Both the position numbers and the translations under genes were made by a program. Positions 10,831 through 20,368 of a DNA stretch of 31,347 nucleotides are shown piece after piece. Location of the stretch: NCBI GenBank assembly GCA_003427395.1, contig BFEA01000240.1, positions 1,787,750 through 1,819,096 of the forward strand. Direction: 5' to 3'. The stretch's first letter is position 1, and every line of letters starts with the position of its first letter. A model generated the notes under the pieces. The model was not told the DNA's origin, did not search any database, and worked only from the letters and a program-made list of their open reading frames with translations. This DNA is from Chara braunii (lineage: Eukaryota; Streptophyta; Charophyceae; Charales; Characeae).

Positions 10831-11144
10831 TCTAAATTTGACCTATCATCAAAGGGCATCCCTGCTCAGTTAATCCCCTGGTTTCCGGGGCAATCAATGC
10901 TGGCAGGGGGAGGTCTTCTTAAAATTTTCAAACTTAAAAAAAAAAAAACTCTCAGATTGTTCTTAGCCGAAGCCAGGTAATGGTCCTGGTATTTCAAATC
11001 ATTGTATAATTCTACATGGGACGTTCCCAGCACATGTTGCTCCCCACGAATCGATTGGAGCATTTGTTCCCCCCACCGAAAAAAAAAAAAGTTTGGTCTA
11101 TCAGGGGGTTGGGTCTGCATGGCGTTGTCACTGGGGCTCGCTGC
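10831..11144. other. No gene seen; two short A-runs
   Basis: Contains A-runs at about 10937-10949 and 11081-11092. These could be tails of small retroposed copies, but no flanking duplication was found. No coding signal. Confidence 0.5.
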
Positions 11145-11242
11145 ACTACTCTCCACATGTGCAAAATGAGACTGAATACAGCACTAGAACATGGAAAGAT
11201 ACATTGCCATCCTTTTTGTCTCTTGAGCATGTGGAGAGTAGT
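11145..11242. repeat. Perfect 15-bp inverted repeat, 68-bp spacer
   Basis: ACTACTCTCCACATG at 11145-11159 is exactly complementary to CATGTGGAGAGTAGT at 11228-11242. These could be ends of a very small element of about 98 bp or a hairpin. No target duplication was recognised. Confidence 0.85.
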
Positions 11243-11614
11243 CTAGCGAGGCCCCCTGTAAGAGAAACTTCGTAATGCTCCCGGATTTGGGTAATGCTCC
11301 CAGACTGTTCAATCCGGGTAGACTGTGGGCATAGTCACACAGGGACCTAAAGGTGCAAATATTCGAGGCGTTTGGTACCGCCAATTTGCGACTTTGGGTA
11401 CCCGTCCGTCGGGCGGACTCTGTCCACAAAGGGCACAATCCCGGCCCTGACATTTGTGCCTCACATAACTGCACATAGTCACACTGGTTACACCCAAAAG
11501 TATATGAAGTTTTTTTTTATATTTTTGTGAATGCTGAAATATCATGCACCGTGTTTTGCTCATCCACAAAATTCTTGAAATACCTGACGGAGAAAGAAAA
11601 TATGGAAAAGGTAA
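11243..11614. other. No gene seen
   Basis: GTAATGCTCCCRGA occurs twice near 11272 and 11291. The rest is unclassified. The minus-strand frame at 11309-11734 runs through the palindrome downstream and has no domain. Confidence 0.5.
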
Positions 11615-11644
11615 TTTGAGACCACCTCTTGAGGTGGTCTCAAA
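11615..11644. repeat. Nearly loopless perfect palindrome (14-bp arms)
   Basis: TTTGAGACCACCTC, two T, then its exact reverse complement GAGGTGGTCTCAAA. No promoter or T-run downstream suggests a terminator. It may be a fold-back remnant or an element end. Confidence 0.95.
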
Positions 11645-11857
11645 AAAGGGTCCTCCCGCGCCCCCGCAGGCTGCTGACAAAAGGGTCACCAACGAGTACA
11701 TTTGGGTAGCGGGCCTCTCGAATGTGACCCGCAAATTACCTCAAATTTCCCCGTGTGAGAGGGCATACTCACACAGCGGTGGCATGGCAGCAAAATCTGT
11801 GAAGTTTGTTATCCCTCTTTTGCCCGCCGGGTCACATAGTGGTAGCGAATTACAAAA

Positions 11858-11903
11858 CTGGACCCGATTTCCAGCAGGTGCAGCTCCCTACCAATAGATG
11901 GAG
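11858..11903 (+). repeat. Copy of the CTGGACCC...CCAGCAGGTG dispersed end-repeat
   Basis: CTGGACCCGATTTCCAGCAG, GTGCAGCTCCC, ACCAATAGATGGAG matches the terminal repeats at 18610, 29198 and 29617. The leading GGGACG is lost. Its inverted partner was not found nearby, so it is a solo or broken end. Confidence 0.8.
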
Positions 11904-11918
11904 CCTTCAATGCTGGGG

Positions 11919-11958
11919 CCTACTTACCGGGGATGCTCTTATCACCTCGGTAAGTAGG
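11919..11958. repeat. 11-bp inverted repeat, 18-nt loop
   Basis: CCTACTTACCG at 11919-11929 pairs exactly with CGGTAAGTAGG at 11948-11958. The GGTAAGT in the right arm is also a splice-donor-like string. Role unknown. Confidence 0.85.
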
Positions 11959-11979
11959 TTTCTTCCCACTCTGAAGTCT

Positions 11980-12019
11980 CCCCCCCCCCCCCCAAAAAAA
12001 AAAAAAAAAAAAAAAAAAA
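11980..12019 (+). repeat. Poly-C then poly-A homopolymers at the LINE 5' side
   Basis: 14 C followed by 26 A, directly before recognisable LINE ORF1 sequence. This could be the tail of an earlier insertion, marking the LINE 5' boundary. It is also a place where assembly length is unreliable. Confidence 0.9.
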
Positions 12020-12025
12020 CACGAG

Positions 12026-12894
12026 AGAGACTTCCTGCCAATGGCCAAAATAGTGCCTCGCGTGGTCACACAGAGCATGACACAAATCCTTCAACAACAA
12101 ATTTCGTTTACCAAGGAGCTAATGGGGAGGAACAAACGATGCAATAGGCACGAGAGACACAACAGGTACAGCAACAGACACAACAGGCACACCAGGCACA
12201 GAGAGCGGAGCAATCCGAGCAAGGACAGCGAAAGCAGTGGCAAGAGCAGCAGATACGGCTGAAACAGCAGGCGAGAGCGAAGCAGCCACTGCAACCACAA
12301 CACGCAGATAGCTCATCAACACAGCCAGTACAGCCAGCACAGCCACATACAGGGCTAGCACTGCAACAGCAACGGGTAGGGCAACACGATGCACAAAAGT
12401 CGCAGACAGAACACAAACGCCAAGGGTCAGATTTTTTCTCCGATGCCTTCAAGTTTGGGGTCCGGTCAATGGACATTGACACGTCCCCCCCTCCTCCAGA
12501 AGTTGAAATGGTGGACAACCAAACGGACCCGGACGCCCCCCCCCAGGAAATGGACTTGGATCAGAAGATCCAGATAATCATAGAACGGATCATCAAACAC
12601 CTTCGGTCTGAGTCCACTAAGGGAGGCACAATGGGAAGGGATGAATACTGGGATGTGTCCTACGTGGAACTTGTCACACTCCTGAACAACAGCCCGATGC
12701 TTAGAGCTGCGCTGACCAACGGCCCACCGACCCATTTGATATGGGCGGAGAGCTTCCAGAGAATCCTGGTCATTGCTCGCAGCCGGTTTCATCCGCCGCC
12801 CGCACCAGATCAACAACACCCCAACCGCCCCCTGCTCCCACAGACGGTAGACAAGTTGCCTCAGAAGGGGAACACGGAGAGGAAGGGATGACAT
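12026..12894 (+). pseudogene. LINE ORF1, Gln-rich N-terminal part (broken)
   Basis: One reading frame runs across this stretch, interrupted by TAG at 12145-12147. From 12148 to about 12420 it is extremely rich in Gln with Ala, Arg and Lys (runs such as QQVQQQTQQA), a composition typical of a coiled coil or disordered oligomerisation segment. An acidic, Pro-rich stretch follows (MDIDTSPPPPEVEMVDNQ from 12469), then a helical part (QKIQIIIERIIKHL). In LINEs ORF1 usually binds the element RNA and packages it. Here that role is inferred from position only, since no RRM or CCHC knuckle is visible. The frame stops at 12892-12894, where a shift to another frame is needed to continue. Confidence 0.65.
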
Positions 12895-13405
12895 CGAAAC
12901 GCCTCAAGCTGCGACAACTCGTGGAGCGGGGCCTCTTTGAGCTGCCCCTTACCATTACGATAGCGTAGTAGTGATCCCTATGAGGAAAACGGATGGCAAA
13001 TGGGAGATTGGGCTCTCCCTGGTGGGGGAGCATGGCGGGGTGACATTGCAAGGATGGGACTTCCCGGCCCAGATCACGGACTCAAGGGAAAGGAACAAAG
13101 CCTTCACAAGCCAAATGAAGGTCTTTGCGCACGTACACTACGCACCCGGGGCAAGGGCGACAACGATATTTGCGGACAACGACCTGCAAATGGCAAGGAA
13201 TGACATGTACTTGCTGTTTGAACCTAATAAAGTTGTCGATTTGCGCCAGTTTAGCCACAATGTGCTGCTTGACTTACAGTGCGCAAAGGTTAAACCCAAC
13301 GACTACTGGTCTGAGGACGATGTGTGCAGATGTTTGTGCATAATCTTGCGGAAGAAAGCCCTGCTGCTAGACACATGGGACATCAAGCAATGGTACCCCC
13401 TGTGA
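12888..13405 (+). pseudogene. LINE ORF1, C-terminal part (frameshifted)
   Basis: The reading continues in a second frame at 12888-12968 (MTSKRLKLRQLVERGLFELP). After another shift, a third frame runs to a TGA at 13403-13405 (YDSVVVIPMRKTDGKWEIGL onward, about 150 codons). The last piece has the character of a folded domain (alternating hydrophobics, aromatic residues) but I do not recognise its family. It ends about 24 bp before the first plausible ORF2 methionine, as expected for a compact two-ORF LINE. Confidence 0.5.
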
Positions 13406-13428
13406 GTAATACCCCTCAGACAACGCAC

Positions 13429-14232
13429 ATGACCGACTTGGAAACACTATATTGTAGAAACTCGGCCTGGAAACAATGTGTCAGAACGGCCGACTTGGAC
13501 CTCCGTTCTATTAACGTGAACAGTCTGGCAACTAACAACCCAGAAAAATGCCAGGCCATTTGGGATCAACTTAGGGGGGTGGGAGAGAGAAATTGGCCAG
13601 ATGTGATATGCGTGTAGGAAGCCCACCTGCAGGATAAACCAGAACACGACAGAGCTCACAAGAAGATCTGGCCTCATTTGGCGGTAAAGGCCCATGCCCC
13701 CAGGCCTGGATCAGCGGGGGTAGCAATTTGGATACCCCCAGATTCCAGGTTTGAGATGGTCCATTGGGCGATAGACGAGGAGAAGGGACGGTGGGTATCT
13801 GCTGGAACTTGAGTTGCTATGCATCTTGTGCATATACTCCCCTAATACCGTCAGTGAAAGAAGAACCTTTATAGCCAACTTAGGGGCACGAGTACCGGAG
13901 GGCATCCCGCTGATCATCGCAGGGGACTTCAATGCCGCCCCTGAAAGAAGGTGTGACAGATGAAACCCTCAGGGACCCCCCGCCTTTGCGGCAGAGGAAG
14001 ATGAGCAAATGAGTGCTGATCAGTGCAAAAACCTCGCGGTTTTCGACACCTTCCGCCGCCTACATCCCACGGACCGGACTTTTCCTGTGTTGGGGACAGC
14101 GATCCGGCTAGGCTGTCCAAGTCGCGGATTGATCTCATCCTGATCTCCAATGACCTAGAAGGTGCCCTTGTTGGGCTGCCATTCTCCTACGAAGCCCGCA
14201 TCCTGGCCTGGACCATAAAACATACGGAATAA
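13429..14232 (+). pseudogene. LINE ORF2 endonuclease domain (APE type, broken)
   Basis: The first plausible start is ATG at 13429 (MTDLETLYCRNSAWKQ). Endonuclease/exonuclease/phosphatase motifs follow in order: LRSINVNSLATNN (metal-site Asn region); WPDVICV-stop-EAHL, where TAG at 13615-13617 replaces the Gln of the usual QE motif; YSPNTVSERRTF after a frameshift near 13,840; IIAGDFNAAP at about 13,913-13,942; and SRIDLILIS at about 14,120-14,147. The enzyme would nick target DNA to prime reverse transcription. The catalytic Glu, the DFN and the SRID motif can still be read, but two stops and two or more frame changes destroy the protein. Confidence 0.85.
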
Positions 14233-14239
14233 TACTCAC

Positions 14240-14963
14240 TATGAGGAAAAAAACGGATCAAGGTCCTGGTTTTTTTAAGCTCAATACCTCAATCCTCAAA
14301 GACCAACAATTCAAACCGATGATTCAGCATGAATGGCAGTTTTGGCGCCAATAGAAAGCCCACTTTGATTCGTTCTCCATGTGGTTCAATAATGGCCTCA
14401 TGTTTTCGGCTAGAAAATGCAAAGACTTTTCGAAAGTTGAAGCAGCTCTGAGACAGCAACAAGAATTTGCCACCCATGAGGAACTGCTGAGCCTGGAACA
14501 CCAGGAAGATTCACACCTCAATGCACACATCCAGGAAGTGAAGGCCAAACTTCTTTAATATGCACAACACAGATGGCAGGACATTAGGATACGAGGGAAA
14601 ATGGCTAAATTTACTAAGGAAGTCACAATTGACACTCATTTTTTTAGCGTGGCGACAGCCTGGGTGAGACGTACGGTAATCGAGGCATTATATGATCAGG
14701 ATAGCGTGGACGGAACCATAGCAACAAATACCACGCACTGCACTCTAATCACACAAAGATTCTTTAAACAATTATACACATCCCAAATCCCAGCCTTGCG
14801 AGGGGAGGCATGTACGAGAGAGCTGAAAGAATTAGTAGCCCCTAAGGATAAGCACCTTTCTCAGACACAGCGTGATCAACTGGAGCGTCCCCTGACAAAG
14901 GACGAGATATGGGCAGCACTGCTTAGGATGAAGGAAGAAAAAATGCCTGGCATTGACGGCTAA
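14240..14963 (+). pseudogene. LINE ORF2 linker and RT N-terminal region (broken)
   Basis: Pieces of a helical linker lie at about 14,270-14,560, including a Gln/Glu-rich part. An open frame at 14601-14963 ends in LTKDEIWAALLRMKEEKMPG plus IDG. This is the conserved PGxDG motif preceding the fingers of LINE reverse transcriptases. A stop follows the DG, then a shift into the RT frame. Confidence 0.75.
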
Positions 14964-15791
14964 CTCAAAGAGATCCGGGTGGCCAGAACTGAGCACAAAT
15001 CTGTGGGATTTCTATCGGAAGATCTGGGAGGATGGGGAAATGGGGGAAGTGGTGGGGAAAGGGGTGTTGACTCTGCTGTATAAGAAAGGGGATAAAATGA
15101 ACATTCGGAACTACAGACCAATCACTCTCCTTACAATAGTCTACAAAATCCTTTCCAAAGCCTTCGCAAATCGCATGGCCGGAATATTGGCAGATGTGAT
15201 CTATCCGGCCCAGACAGGGTTTATGACCAGTAGGAACATACAAGAAAACATCCTGCTGGTAAACAAAATCATCTGCCTGGCACGAAGACACCGGGTAAAT
15301 GTTGCAATAGTCTTCATTGATTTCGAAAAGGCATATGACCACGTGGACTAGATTTTTCTAGACAAATGTTTGGAAAAAATGAATTTTGGGCCGTCCTTCA
15401 GGCGATGGGTAAGCATCCTACATAAATATCCACCACATGTGTGCAGGTAAATGGACTGGTGGCACCTCCCTTTGAGATCCAACGGTCGGTCAGGCAAGGA
15501 GACCCCATTGCCCCTTACCTCTTCTTAGTCATTACTATGGAGGCTCTCTCTGCTAACCTTAGACATAACAAAGACATGACTCGTATCAGGATCGCGGATA
15601 TCCCTGAGGAAGCGGTTCCCATTTGCTCCCTGTTTGCGGATGACCTCATTGTTATGGTCGAGGCAGACACTCAAAATATGGAAGAAATCCATGCGCTTAT
15701 GAATCGTTTTGGCAATGTCTCTGACAAGACCGTCAATTGGGGGCAGAAAATGGTGGGTTGGTGGTTGCACCACCAGGGAGCAGACCACTAG
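14953..15791 (+). pseudogene. LINE ORF2 reverse transcriptase core (broken)
   Basis: RVT_1 motifs appear in order: LTLLYKKGDKMNIRNYRPIT (about 15,067-15,126), QTGFMTSRNIQENIL, motif A FIDFEKAYDHVD (ending at 15348), motif B SVRQGDPIAPYLF (about 15,489-15,527) and motif C FADDLIVM (15633-15656). Both catalytic Asp pairs of an RNA-dependent DNA polymerase are therefore still readable. TAG at 15349-15351 sits where these enzymes usually have Trp. A frameshift between about 15,400 and 15,441 separates motifs A and B. The frame stops at 15789-15791. Confidence 0.92.
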
Positions 15792-17200
15792 AAAGCCCAA
15801 GTATTACCTGGCTTCCCCCCGACGATCCCCTCAGAGTCCTGGGTGTGTCAATCACAGCAAAAGGGAAGCCCATAACAAATGATGAGTGACTCACTAGACC
15901 GGCACAGGCCAAGCTAGCGAATTGGAACCACAAGCACACTTCAATTTTTGGGCGAGCCCTGGTCATCAACAATGTCGTGCTTGCCACCCTTTAATATAAA
16001 GCCATCATATGACCTATGAGTAAAAGGGAGCTCATGACGCTCAAGTAACAATTGGCGATCTTTCTATGGAGAGGGGATAGTAGCAACACCCACGCCATTA
16101 GCCGTGTAGCGTGGGAATCAGTCTTTCAGCCCAAGGCTGGAGGGGGGTTTCGGATAGTAGACCCCTCTACACAGTTTCAGGCCCTGAGCCTCCACTGGAT
16201 CCAACATATTATTTTCGAGACCTCCTCCCCCTAGGTTTCCCTGGCTCTGAGGCAAATCGCAGCGCTGGCCCCGGAGGCCCCGCCAGAAATAGACCCCCTC
16301 ATTTGGCTTGAGGACAGATACTGGAGACTCCTTAGGAAACATAAGAACGGTGACCCGGTTGACGAGCATTGGATACGCCTTCTGAGTACGTGGAGGAAGC
16401 TCCCATGCCCCGACCGCCCCGCGCCGGACAGATGGGAGGAGATAATCAGATAACCTTTGTTCGGCAATAGATTAATCACAGACTCCTTCGGCCAGGTGAG
16501 GAACAACTCAGACTCTCCATGGAAAATTTGGGTAAAACATGAGGTGTTAAGGGTGGGGGACCTCTGGGACGAGCAAGCGGAGAATGAAAAAGTACTGCGA
16601 GTATGAAAAGATGTCTTCGCTATTGCCATTCTCTGGATTCAACAATGGAGGGGCTTATTGAAAGTTTTCCCATCCAATGGTACACCACGCTTAAAAAAGG
16701 TCCAACATTGGAAGTGGATGATTGTGTGGGGTTGCCTGGTCACAAATCACAAGCAGGCCGTGTGCACATAGCGGACCGAGCTCAAGTCCGGGTTGAATTG
16801 TACGATGTCACAGAAAAAGGGCAACTACGAGGGAGTAACCTACCTTTCATCTTGAAAAGAAAATCAGATGTCTATCGCATTAGGGTGGTAGAAGAAGAGA
16901 AAGGCGGAAGAGTGTATCATCCAATGACCCTAATTGAGAACCTTCCCTTCGATCCCCGGAAATGGAGATGGTCATGGCAAGGCAGGGAAGGCGGGGACAG
17001 GGGGTTGGAAAGACGGTGCCTTTAGCTGCCCTTAAAACAAAGTCGGTCTTCCGAATGTTTAGACCCAAGCGTGGGCTGCGGGACGTGGTTGAGGACAGAT
17101 GGCAGCGCCACCTAAGTATAGACAAAAGCACGCTCAAACCAATTCAATGGTTCAAGGAGTATCAGAAAAGGCCGGTAAAAATCTCTGCTCTCCAATGACA
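15792..17200 (+). pseudogene. LINE ORF2 thumb/connection region (broken)
   Basis: After motif C the usual post-RT landmarks are present: RVLGVSITAKGKPITN, then LANWNHKHTSIFGRALVINN, then AIFLWRGDSSNTHAISRVAW and QPKAGGGFRIVDPSTQFQAL. These match the region between RT and zinc knuckle in plant LINEs. Stops lie within it (near 15,889, 15,993 and 16,048). An open frame at 16603-17025 is probably the continuing connection, with no diagnostic motif of its own. Confidence 0.75.
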
Positions 17201-17638
17201 AATTGCCCATCGATGCCTGCCAACCAACGACTGGCTAGTTGATCACACGCAGCTTGAACAGCAAGGAAGGGCGCTCCCCTGGTGCCGGAGCTGCCGCCAA
17301 AATTTTCCCCGAAAAAGGCGCCCCGAGACGATTGAGCACATCTTCCTACAATGCCCTGCTGCTGTCTTATTATAGCGATGTTGGGAGAGGATCTGGTGGC
17401 ACATTGTTCCAGGCTTATCATGGCCTTGGGCTGGAAGGCAATTTTGTTAGGGCACTGTCCCCAGCTCCGGGACAATGCTTTTGTAGCGAATATGTACTCC
17501 CTGGGTAGACGTACTGTCCTATGGACTATATGGTGGAGAAGGTGCATTATAGAATTGGAGGGGGCCAGGGTGGAAGAGGGGGAAGTCACAGAGCAGATAC
17601 GGCTACTTTTCCAGCACAAGATTATGAGACAATGACAG
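17200..17638 (+). pseudogene. LINE ORF2 RVT zinc knuckle (zf-RVT)
   Basis: A frame starting at about 17,203 reads QIAHRCLPTNDWL and then WCRSC, followed about 18 residues later by EHIFLQC. This is the CxxC...HxxxxC zinc-binding pattern found at the C-terminus of plant LINE polyproteins. A frameshift moves the reading to a frame (17351-17635) that ends in TGA. Confidence 0.8.
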
Positions 17639-18145
17639 AGTGTTAAGGAAAACCTGGAGCAGGTGCACAGGAAGATGAACATCGACAAAATTATCTCCTG
17701 GTTTTGTGTGGACTGGTTGGGGGGAAGGAGGGAGGGCTGGGTCGCGAGGGTAAGCTGGAGAGGAGACAGACTGGACCAGCCGCAAAAAGATGGACACGGA
17801 GAGGAACGAGAGGGAGGAAGGGAAAGAGACTATCAGCTTCACTTCAAGGACTGGATAAAAGTGGATCCCATGGAACAGTTGAGACTCTCCCGGTTTTGTG
17901 TGGATTGGCTGGGGGGAAGGAGGGAGGGTTGGGTCGTGAGGGTAAGCTGGACAGGAGACAGATTGGACCAGCCCCAGAAAGATGGACACGGAGAGGAACG
18001 AGAGGGAGGAAGGGAAAGAGACTATCAGCTTCACTTCAAGGACTGGATAAAAGTGGATCCCAGGGAACAGTTGAGACCCGCCCAGGACTTCCCTGATCCC
18101 TTTCCCCCTCACCTGCTGGCCCTGAAGGAGTATGTGGGGGGCTAG
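17639..18145 (+). pseudogene. LINE ORF2 C-terminal tail with a duplicated 64-residue unit
   Basis: The frame that stopped at 17633-17635 reopens directly (QSVKENLEQVHRKMNIDKII) and runs to a TAG at about 18143. It contains two tandem 64-residue units, each starting FCVDWLGGRREGWV and ending DYQLHFKDWIKVDP. The middle is very basic/acidic (GHGEEREGGRER). The tail is followed by LINE-like 3' sequence without a poly(A) run. Whether this tail belongs to the family or is private to this copy cannot be told from one copy. Confidence 0.6.
17700..18083 (+). repeat. Two tandem 192-bp units
   Basis: GGTTTTGTGTGGA begins at 17700 and 17892. The 192-bp units are over 90 percent identical by eye and in frame (192 = 64 codons). 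The low divergence implies a duplication younger than the stops elsewhere in the element. Confidence 0.93.
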
Positions 18146-18263
18146 TGGGGGACTAGTGGTAGGTTTTCTCTGCGCTTTTTTGTGTTTCTCTGCCTATGGT
18201 TTTCTCCCTTTTCCATGCCTGGGGATGCTAGAGGTAGGTGACTATACCACCATCTTTACTTTT

Positions 18264-18327
18264 GACATCTCTTAGACATTCTCAGACATTCTCAGACATT
18301 CTTAGACATTCTCAGACATTCTCAGAA
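18264..18327 (+). repeat. 10-bp tandem repeat (ACATTCTCAG)n
   Basis: About six units of ACATTCTCAG with ACATTCTTAG variants. Confidence 0.93.
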
Positions 18328-18373
18328 GGAAGTGCGGTAAAGTGACCAGGAAGGTGGGCAGGGGACCAAACAG

Positions 18374-18399
18374 GGATTACTGGTGTCACCTAGTAACCC
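18374..18399. repeat. 26-bp imperfect palindrome
   Basis: GGATTACTGGTGTCACC followed by TAGTAACCC matches its own reverse complement at most positions. It could fold as a hairpin. No matching Helitron CTRR end was found beside it. Confidence 0.75.
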
Positions 18400-18453
18400 T
18401 GTTGGGCCCTTGCCTTGGGTCTTGATTTTGGACAGTACAGGATAGTTAGTGAG

Positions 18454-18471
18454 GGGACGCTGGACCCGGGG
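18454..18471 (+). repeat. Short copy of the GGGACGCTGGACCC end-repeat
   Basis: GGGACGCTGGACCCGGGG, homologous to the terminal repeat at 18610 but only its outer part. Confidence 0.7.
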
Positions 18472-18609
18472 CAAGGTCGCACTTGCACAGGTTACCAGAA
18501 TCTGACCGTTGATCTTTGCTATCTACGGTCAATATCGCTTAACTTGTGTAAGTGGGACCTAGCCCCCGGTTTCCATCATGTTACCTCTGAGGAAGTTCAT
18601 TCTGTATAT

Positions 18610-19484
18610 GGGACGCTGGACCCGTTTTCCAGCAGGTGATGCTCCCCACCAGTAGATGGAGTCTCTCCCCGTGTGGCAGTGGTATCTGCTCTTACCAGCA
18701 CCACTATCACTAACATACCGTGAGGCCGCGGGCTCGTAGCCCGTAGTGCCGACCAGCGTAAGACGGTTGCAGATGTCGGCTGTGCAGTCGGACAAGAAAC
18801 CAACAAACACGATCTTAGATAGGGCGGCCTCGCACCAGCAGAGACCACTGATGTCCTGGCCCACCAAAGCAATTTCGGTGTGATGTCATCAGTCGGTACT
18901 TGCTGTAGACCCCAAGCCTGTTTTTCGCCTCTTTTTTTTTGCCCTTTTTATTTCCGGGACAATTTGCAGAATACGTTCATAAGTTGAGATATATGGCAAA
19001 ACGCTCCTAAAAGATGTAAGCAGAGCGGAATACTCCCCCTGAGAAAAATAGCAGTTTGCGAAATGCCCCCAGTATCGGTTCTCCATGTTTGCAATATATT
19101 TGTACCGGGCACCATCCAATTTTGAGGAATGGCGCAGTAGTTGTCAACTTTTTCTAGGCGTTCTTGAAAAGGACCAAGGCACAAACGGGAAGGTCCAGAT
19201 TGCAAACTTGTACACCCGACTGACCCGGGCACAACTAGAAAAACTCGGGTTCAAAAAGGCATCCTGTTCGACTTAGACATTCCAAGGGCATTTTGACACA
19301 TATCTCAACTCACGCGGACATTTTGCAAATTATCAAATTATCCCTTTCTTTTGTCAACGAAGTTGGGAACTTTGTATCAATAGAGTGAAATGAGGGCGGA
19401 AAGGCTTTCTATTGTGACAACAAAGGTGAGAATCTTTGCTATTGCTCAAATCAGGCTTGTGTTGGAAATCGGGTCCAGCATCCC
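18610..19484 (+). mobile_element. 875-bp inverted-repeat element with GGGACGCTGGACCC ends
   Basis: The left end is GGGACGCTGGACCCGTTTTC (18610 onward). The right end, reverse-complemented from 19484, is GGGATGCTGGACCCGATTTC. A second, longer pair of inverted segments of about 55 bp lies inside (about 18,955-19,011 and 19,286-19,345, sharing AGTTGAGATAT and AATTTGCARAAT). The element could therefore form a large fold-back. It has no coding domain. The minus-strand frames inside are not family members I recognise. No convincing target-site duplication was seen, so the superfamily stays open. Confidence 0.6.
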
Positions 19485-20069
19485 TGAGTTGCAAATTTGT
19501 AATTGAATAGCAAATAGACTAATAAATAAAGCAATCAGCAAGAAAGGAGACAAAGGAAAGTATGTCCTCAGGATATCTGTAGAAAATGGAACGATATAAA
19601 GAAGATTAACATGATTTTTTAGCATGATTTCTGTGCAAGGATGACATGCATATATTGTAAGTTCGTGTTGTTTACATTGGGGTCAGGACAAGTGTCTCAT
19701 GTAAAAATGCTGGGAAAACCTTGACCTTTTCAACTAGATGAAAAACTGAGCCTGTTTTTTCTGGTTGGACCAATGTCGAAAACCGGGGCCAACGTTTGAT
19801 GAATCTGAACAGGTGTAAAAGAAGGCCTTATTTTGGGAGATAAAAAAACCGAGAACTATGGAGACGAGAATAGGCCACCACGCCCTGGGCTTACTTGGGC
19901 CACACACCAATGTTTCTAGTTTCTGGCTAACAGCTGTTGAGCCAATGCTTTAACTGAAGTCGCTATGATAGATGGACCAATATATGTAGTGAATGCTGTT
20001 GTGTGTGTAGAGCATCCCGGAATTTTTGTTTTTCGGCCTAAAACGTGTTCAAATTTGTCAGTTTTTCAA
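19485..20069. other. No gene seen; possible Helitron 3' flank
   Basis: A/T-rich sequence with short frames only. The Helitron 3' terminus (a short hairpin followed by CTRR on the minus strand) was looked for here but could not be identified with confidence. Confidence 0.45.
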
Positions 20070-20277
20070 TTAAACCTCAGCGCAAAAAGTTTGTTTTATG
20101 TAAGCATGTCCGTGATACGTGGAATGTCAAGCTCGTGAAGGGCTGTAATTACATATCCACCAGTTGAAGCATTGGTTGAACGTATCGAGGTTGTGAAATC
20201 TTGGTTGGCACCAAATAGTTTCCCGAAACAAAACGATGCGACATCAACGGCATAGGGCAGTGGTTGGCAGATAGCTC
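20070..20277 (-). pseudogene. SP-RING (MIZ) zinc-finger relic, SUMO E3 ligase-like
   Basis: One minus-strand frame reads LSANHCPMPLMSHR from 20275. A frame change then gives CRIVLFRETIWCQ, then NLDTFNQ, then WWICNY, and near the end AYIKQTF. This order fits the SP-RING consensus of PIAS/SIZ-type SUMO ligases: S-x-x-C-P, R-I-x-x-P-x-R-G, C-x-H, F-D-L-x-x-F, W-x-C-x-x-C and D-x-Y-I. Visible Cys codons include 20208-20210 and 20151-20153. Several expected zinc ligands are lost or shifted (His to Pro, a Cys to Ser), and TGA and TAA codons interrupt. The call rests on motif order by eye and could fail a profile search. Such proteins transfer SUMO from Ubc9 to targets. Confidence 0.45.
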
Positions 20278-20368
20278 AAAGCGTCATGATTGCTACTCGC
20301 TTGTCGAGCACTTGCACGCCGGGCCAAAGAATAGCAGTTGGGCCATGACGGAAAACGATGTCGTCGCC

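Larger units (their letters stand above)
12020..18150 (+). mobile_element. Near full-length, inactive LINE (non-LTR retrotransposon)
   Basis: Plus-strand order is Gln-rich ORF1, APE-type endonuclease, reverse transcriptase, connection region, RVT zinc knuckle and C-terminal tail. This is the standard L1-like layout of plant LINEs, without a visible RNase H. Every part is recognisable, but at least ten stops or frame changes separate them. No poly(A) tail or target-site duplication could be fixed, so both boundaries are approximate. The 3' end may extend to about 18,350. Confidence 0.9.

Noticed and set aside
12091-12518. Minus-strand Cys/Leu/Val-rich frames that look like membrane or Cys-rich proteins
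   Set aside because: They are antisense shadows of the CAG-rich segment of LINE ORF1.
17603-18112. 169-codon minus-strand frame with repeats
   Set aside because: Antisense of the duplicated LINE tail, which has the plus-strand coding context.
18374-18399. Palindrome as the Helitron 3' terminal hairpin
   Set aside because: No CTRR motif at the correct side on the minus strand, and it lies beyond an unrelated inverted-repeat element.
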